Source: Chloroflexota bacterium (lineage in GTDB: Bacteria > Chloroflexota > Limnocylindria > Limnocylindrales > CSP1-4). From it: a DNA stretch of 8,460 nucleotides. The notes beneath the pieces were generated by a model. That model was not told the DNA's origin, ran no database searches, and worked only from the letters and a program-made list of their open reading frames with translations. The translations under genes and the position numbers were made by a program. Of this stretch, positions 6,114 through 8,460 are shown piece after piece. How positions within the stretch are numbered: the first letter of the stretch is position 1; each line of letters starts with the position of its first letter. The stretch covers positions 1-8,460 of the forward strand of contig JAJYGO010000367.1 in the NCBI GenBank assembly GCA_021785115.1. The letters run 5' to 3'.

Positions 6114-6263
6114 ATGACGTGCGACCTCGAGCGGTTCGTCGAGGCGCAGAAGGGTTCCTATCCGGCGGCGGTCGCAGAGCTCCGTCGCGGGCGCAAGACG
6201 GGCCAGCCGCGAGGACTCGGGCCTCGCCCTCGCGGCGACTACCGGCCGTACTTGAACGGGTAG
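6114..6263 (+). pseudogene. Truncated DUF1810-family gene (N-terminal fragment)
   Basis: A 49-codon frame begins ATG with GGGAG (6103-6107) six bases upstream. Its residues 4-29 (CDLERFVEAQ, then AAVAELRRGRKTG) match the start of DUF1810 proteins, which are normally about 140 residues and continue with HWMWFVFPQ and a GLG. Here the text goes straight from GRKTG to QPRGLG. This fits an in-frame loss of about eight codons, and after it the family resemblance ends. The frame stops at TAG 6261, inside the 3' end of the phosphoribosyltransferase gene on the other strand. It could still be translated as a short peptide, but the conserved core is absent. The 159-base divergent gap to the zinc finger gene (5955-6113) shows no convincing promoter on either strand. 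Confidence 0.6.
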
Positions 6264-6700
6264 ACGATCCAGTCGTCGGTCTCGACGACGTGGTGGTCGG
6301 GAATCGACGCGACCCGCGACCGGCGGGGCTTGTAGTGGAGGACCGCCGTCGTGGGCGAGCCACCGGCCAACCGGACACGATCGATGACCGCCTGGATCGT
6401 CGTGCCCGAGTCCCACACCTCGTCCACGACCAGCACGCGCTGGCCCCGCAGGAGCGGGTCGGCCGGGAACTGCAGGAACGACGGCTTGTCGGCCGGCCGT
6501 CCGGCGTCGTCGTAGTAGGCGACCGCGGCGATCAGGATGTTGCGAATGCCGAGCAGGTACGCCAGCATCCCGGCGGGGACGAGCGCGCCACGGGTGATCG
6601 CGAGCAGGACGTCGTACTCCCCCCGGACCTCCTCCGCCAGCGTCCGCACGAGCCGGTCGAGCTCGTTCCAGGTCACGACGTCGCGGCGCGGCTCGTCCAT
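6239..6700 (-). CDS. Phosphoribosyltransferase (xanthine/hypoxanthine-guanine type)
   Basis: A 153-residue type I phosphoribosyltransferase. The PRPP-binding signature is at 88-101 (RVLVVDEVWDSGTT), with the two acidic residues Asp93-Glu94 followed by D-S-G-T-T. An upstream ITRGALVPAGMLAYLLG (35-51) forms the first PRPP-contacting loop, and TDDWIVYPF at 141-149 closes the base pocket as in xanthine-guanine enzymes. The expected reaction is purine base plus PRPP giving the nucleotide and pyrophosphate (salvage), in the cytoplasm; the exact base is not readable. The start is ATG, with GGGGAGGG (6704-6711) three bases upstream. A longer frame upstream has no coding character. The last 25 bases overlap, antisense, the DUF1810 fragment. 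TAGGCT on the minus strand at 6753-6758 is a possible -10 element and lies within a CCGCAG-N4-CTGCGG inverted repeat (6749-6764), a possible operator. Confidence 0.9.
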   Translation of the reverse strand: MDEPRRDVVTWNELDRLVRTLAEEVRGEYDVLLAITRGALVPAGMLAYLLGIRNILIAAVAYYDDAGRPADKPSFLQFPADPLLRGQRVLVVDEVWDSGTTIQAVIDRVRLAGGSPTTAVLHYKPRRSRVASIPDHHVVETDDWIVYPFKYGR

Positions 6701-6748
6701 CGTCCCTCCCCGCTCGGGCGGCGATCCCCGGAGCCCGCCGCAACCCGA

Positions 6749-6764
6749 CCGCAGCCTACTGCGG
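6749..6764. promoter_or_regulatory. Inverted repeat over the possible -10 of the phosphoribosyltransferase
   Basis: CCGCAG and CTGCGG flank four bases (CCTA) as a perfect palindrome. On the minus strand TAGGCT falls in its centre, about 50 bases before the phosphoribosyltransferase start. An operator covering a promoter would look like this, but six-base arms in GC-rich DNA also occur by chance. Confidence 0.25.
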
Positions 6765-6808
6765 CCAGGGAGCGTCCGTCGGACCGCGACTGAGGATCGG
6801 GCCGCCGA

Positions 6809-6839
6809 CCGGGGCCGATACCCTGGCCTCCGGCCCCGG
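6809..6839 (-). terminator. Hairpin behind the cytochrome b locus
   Basis: GGCCCCGG (6832-6839) and CCGGGGCC (6809-6816) pair perfectly across a 15-base loop, beginning 7 bases past the stop of the membrane protein gene. No T-run follows on the minus strand. It is a plausible end of the cytochrome b transcript. Confidence 0.4.
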
Positions 6840-6846
6840 CGTCCGC

Positions 6847-7869
6847 TCAGACGGGAGGAGCGGCCCGGGCAACATCCCGTCGGTAGTACCGGCGCCAGAT
6901 CAGTCGGTGGATCGGCACCCAGCGCGGGATGTCGCGCAGCCCCGGGATGAACGGGACGAGGGCGAGCAGCCCCGTGAGCACGACCATCAGGATCACGACC
7001 ACGAGATCGGCGTTCGCGGCGGCGTTGAACGGCGGGATCTGGTACCACAGGGTGAACAGCCAGAGCCAGGTCTGCCCGGGGTAGCTGCCCGTCTCGTTCA
7101 TCAGCCCCCACTGGTCCCCCGTGAGGTGCTGCGCGTCCGCCAGCCCCGGCAGGTAGCTCCCGTCGCCCATGAACAGCAGCGGGCGGGTGTAGTCAGTCTG
7201 GTAGAAGTGGCCGGTCTGGAGCAGCAGGCCGTCGAGGCCGCCGGTCCGCGCGACGCCGAGCAGGCTGTTCATGAGCCGCGGGACCGGGCCGTAGCTGCCC
7301 GACGGGACCTGCACGGCGCCGTTCGACGCGGTCGCCTTGGCGAGCGCGTCGCTGTACGCGCTCGTCCACGACTGCTGCTGCGAGACGCCGGCGTGCTCGT
7401 ACGTCTGCAGGGCGGAGGTGAGTGCCGGGTCGCCGGCAGACGCGAGCCCGAGAGGGCCGAGCACGAAGTCCTTGGCGGTATCGATCGGCGTGCTCACCCC
7501 GGCCCATTCGGCTGGCGCGAACGGGCCGATCGCCTGCGCGGCCCCCGGCGTGCTGTTGTACGGCGGCCCGTAGGTGGCGGTCTTACTCTGGCCCGACAGC
7601 TCGGAGACGGCCGTGGTCACGAAGTCGACGGGATCCTGCTGCGCCCAGCGCTGGATCGTGACGGGCGGATCGTCGGGCGACGAGAGCGCGGCCGCGAGGA
7701 CCACGACGAGCACCGCCGTCCCGAGCAATGCCAGGGCAAGCTCCCTGATCAGGTCGTAGCGGACCATCCGGACGCCGGCGTAGTAGCGCTCCTGGGAGTC
7801 TCCCGGCCGCCATGCTCCAGGAGGCGTCCCCGACGACGCGCCCGGACGAGGTCCGCCGGCCGCGGTCAT
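6847..7869 (-). CDS. Membrane protein of the cytochrome b locus, with a large extracytoplasmic domain
   Basis: A 340-residue protein. It has a cytoplasmic N-terminal tail and one clear membrane helix at about 43-62 (ELALALLGTAVLVVVLAAAL). About 220 mostly polar residues follow, rich in Gly/Ser/Thr/Tyr (for example TATYGPPYN at 97-105 and MGDGSYLPGLADAQHL at 234-249). An aromatic segment WLWLFTLWYQIPPF lies at 268-281, a second helix at about 287-308, and then a basic tail (HRLIWRRYYRRD). The ATG overlaps the TGA of the cytochrome b gene as ATGA, so the two are translationally coupled and the product probably joins the same quinol:cytochrome c reductase complex. It stands where a subunit IV (PetD-like) gene is expected, yet I see only two clear helices and no PEWY quinol-site motif. 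I do not claim an enzymatic role. Confidence 0.75.
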   Translation of the reverse strand: MTAAGGPRPGASSGTPPGAWRPGDSQERYYAGVRMVRYDLIRELALALLGTAVLVVVLAAALSSPDDPPVTIQRWAQQDPVDFVTTAVSELSGQSKTATYGPPYNSTPGAAQAIGPFAPAEWAGVSTPIDTAKDFVLGPLGLASAGDPALTSALQTYEHAGVSQQQSWTSAYSDALAKATASNGAVQVPSGSYGPVPRLMNSLLGVARTGGLDGLLLQTGHFYQTDYTRPLLFMGDGSYLPGLADAQHLTGDQWGLMNETGSYPGQTWLWLFTLWYQIPPFNAAANADLVVVILMVVLTGLLALVPFIPGLRDIPRWVPIHRLIWRRYYRRDVARAAPPV

Positions 7870-8460
7870 CGATCGGCCTCGGCGCGGCGCTCCGCCTCCT
7901 CGGCGCCGCTGGCAGAGCCGGCGGGCTCGATGGGCTTGACCACGCCGCGCATCCGCACCTGGACGAGGTGGAGCGCGACGAGGGTGACGATGCCGATCGG
8001 GAAGATCATCACGTGGAGCCCGTACATCTGCCCGAAGTTCAGCACGTTGAAGAAGGCACCGACCCCGGCCGCGTTCGTGGCGTCCTTCGCGTTGACGGCG
8101 ATCCACTGCGCGTCGAAGTTCTGCTGCGAGAGGTAGCCGGTGAAGGCGGTGACGATGCTGATGGCGAAGATCACCACGCCGATCATCCACGTGGGCGCCC
8201 GGCCGTCGCGCCAGCCCGCCATGAAGTACTGGCCCCAGAGGTGCAGCACCATGAACACGAAGAACACCTGCACGGCCCAGAAGTGCAGGCTGTTCACGAA
8301 GTGGCCGACGGACGAGACGTGCCACCACTGCGGCCCGAAGAACGCGAGGATGACGCCGGTCACGATCAGCCAGATGAGGGCTGCGATCGCGACCACGCCG
8401 AATACGTAGACCCAGGACCCGACGTAGTAGGGCTGCCGGTCCGGCAGGAGGTAGGAGAGC
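7866..8460 (-). CDS. Cytochrome b (b6-type) of a quinol:cytochrome c oxidoreductase, partial
   Basis: The visible C-terminal 197 residues (the start lies beyond the right edge) form the four-helix haem-binding core of cytochrome b. Helix A is near visible residues 18-41. Helix B carries His59 and His73 (SLHFWAVQ to VLHLWGQ), helix C is 91-110, and helix D carries His149 and His164 (GLHVMIFP to ALHLVQV). The spacings are 14 and 15, and the longer second spacing is the mark of b6-type rather than mitochondrial-type cytochrome b. These His pairs hold the two b haems that move electrons across the membrane from quinol, here probably menaquinol. The PWDQ motif usual after helix C reads SQQN. The protein ends after helix D with a charged Glu/Arg tail, so it is a split form. 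A GTG at 8396 could be taken for a start, but the frame is open and cytochrome b-like up to the edge. Confidence 0.92.
   Translation of the reverse strand, partial: LSYLLPDRQPYYVGSWVYVFGVVAIAALIWLIVTGVILAFFGPQWWHVSSVGHFVNSLHFWAVQVFFVFMVLHLWGQYFMAGWRDGRAPTWMIGVVIFAISIVTAFTGYLSQQNFDAQWIAVNAKDATNAAGVGAFFNVLNFGQMYGLHVMIFPIGIVTLVALHLVQVRMRGVVKPIEPAGSASGAEEAERRAEADR

Noticed and set aside
6907..8136. A 409-codon open frame on the plus strand
   Set aside because: It is antisense to two membrane protein genes with clear helices and haem ligands, and is itself Arg/Gly-rich with no domain.

Overview
The window is very GC-rich (about 70% by eye), with GTG as well as ATG starts and strong GGAGG-type ribosome sites. 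The gene content fits an actinomycetote, perhaps the Thermoleophilia (Gaiellales/Solirubrobacterales), but this is an inference from gene families and composition. I see no rRNA, tRNA, CRISPR array, insertion sequence or phage gene.

Layout, left to right. (1) 1-2015, minus strand: the N-terminal part of a deazaflavin-type nitroreductase family protein (runs off the left edge) and a class V aminotransferase resembling a SufS-type cysteine desulfurase. (2) 2149-3244, plus strand: an NTF2/SnoaL-like protein and a GYD-domain protein. The 376-base gap between them (2548-2923) holds a 14-bp tandem repeat, a decayed C-terminal piece of a prolyl oligopeptidase gene on the minus strand, and a near-consensus promoter for the GYD gene. 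(3) 3245-3607, a 363-base stretch between converging genes: an 11-bp perfect hairpin and, on the minus strand, a cysteine-rich small reading frame that seems broken by a frameshift. (4) 3608-5954, minus strand: a likely operon of a UBP-type zinc finger protein, a stand-alone cyclic-nucleotide-binding-fold protein without a DNA-binding domain, and a two-Rossmann-fold FAD/NAD(P) oxidoreductase. The last two overlap by 13 bases. (5) 5955-6263: a divergent gap, then a truncated N-terminal fragment of a DUF1810-like gene on the plus strand, running antisense into the next gene. (6) 6239-6700, minus strand: a purine-type phosphoribosyltransferase. (7) 6847-8460, minus strand: two genes of a quinol:cytochrome c oxidoreductase locus, a b6-type cytochrome b (start beyond the right edge) and an ATGA-overlapping membrane protein with a large extracytoplasmic domain.

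How the genes work together: the right end is respiratory (electron transfer from quinol through a b6-type cytochrome). The central three-gene cluster looks like a redox module in which a ligand-sensing fold and a zinc finger accompany a flavoenzyme. It is the best candidate here for an undercharacterised system. The oxidoreductase lacks a CxxC pair, so it is not a thioredoxin reductase, and the cNMP fold has lost the usual phosphate-binding Arg. Two gene remnants (prolyl oligopeptidase and DUF1810) plus the probable frameshifted Cys-rich frame show local gene decay between the intact transcription units.
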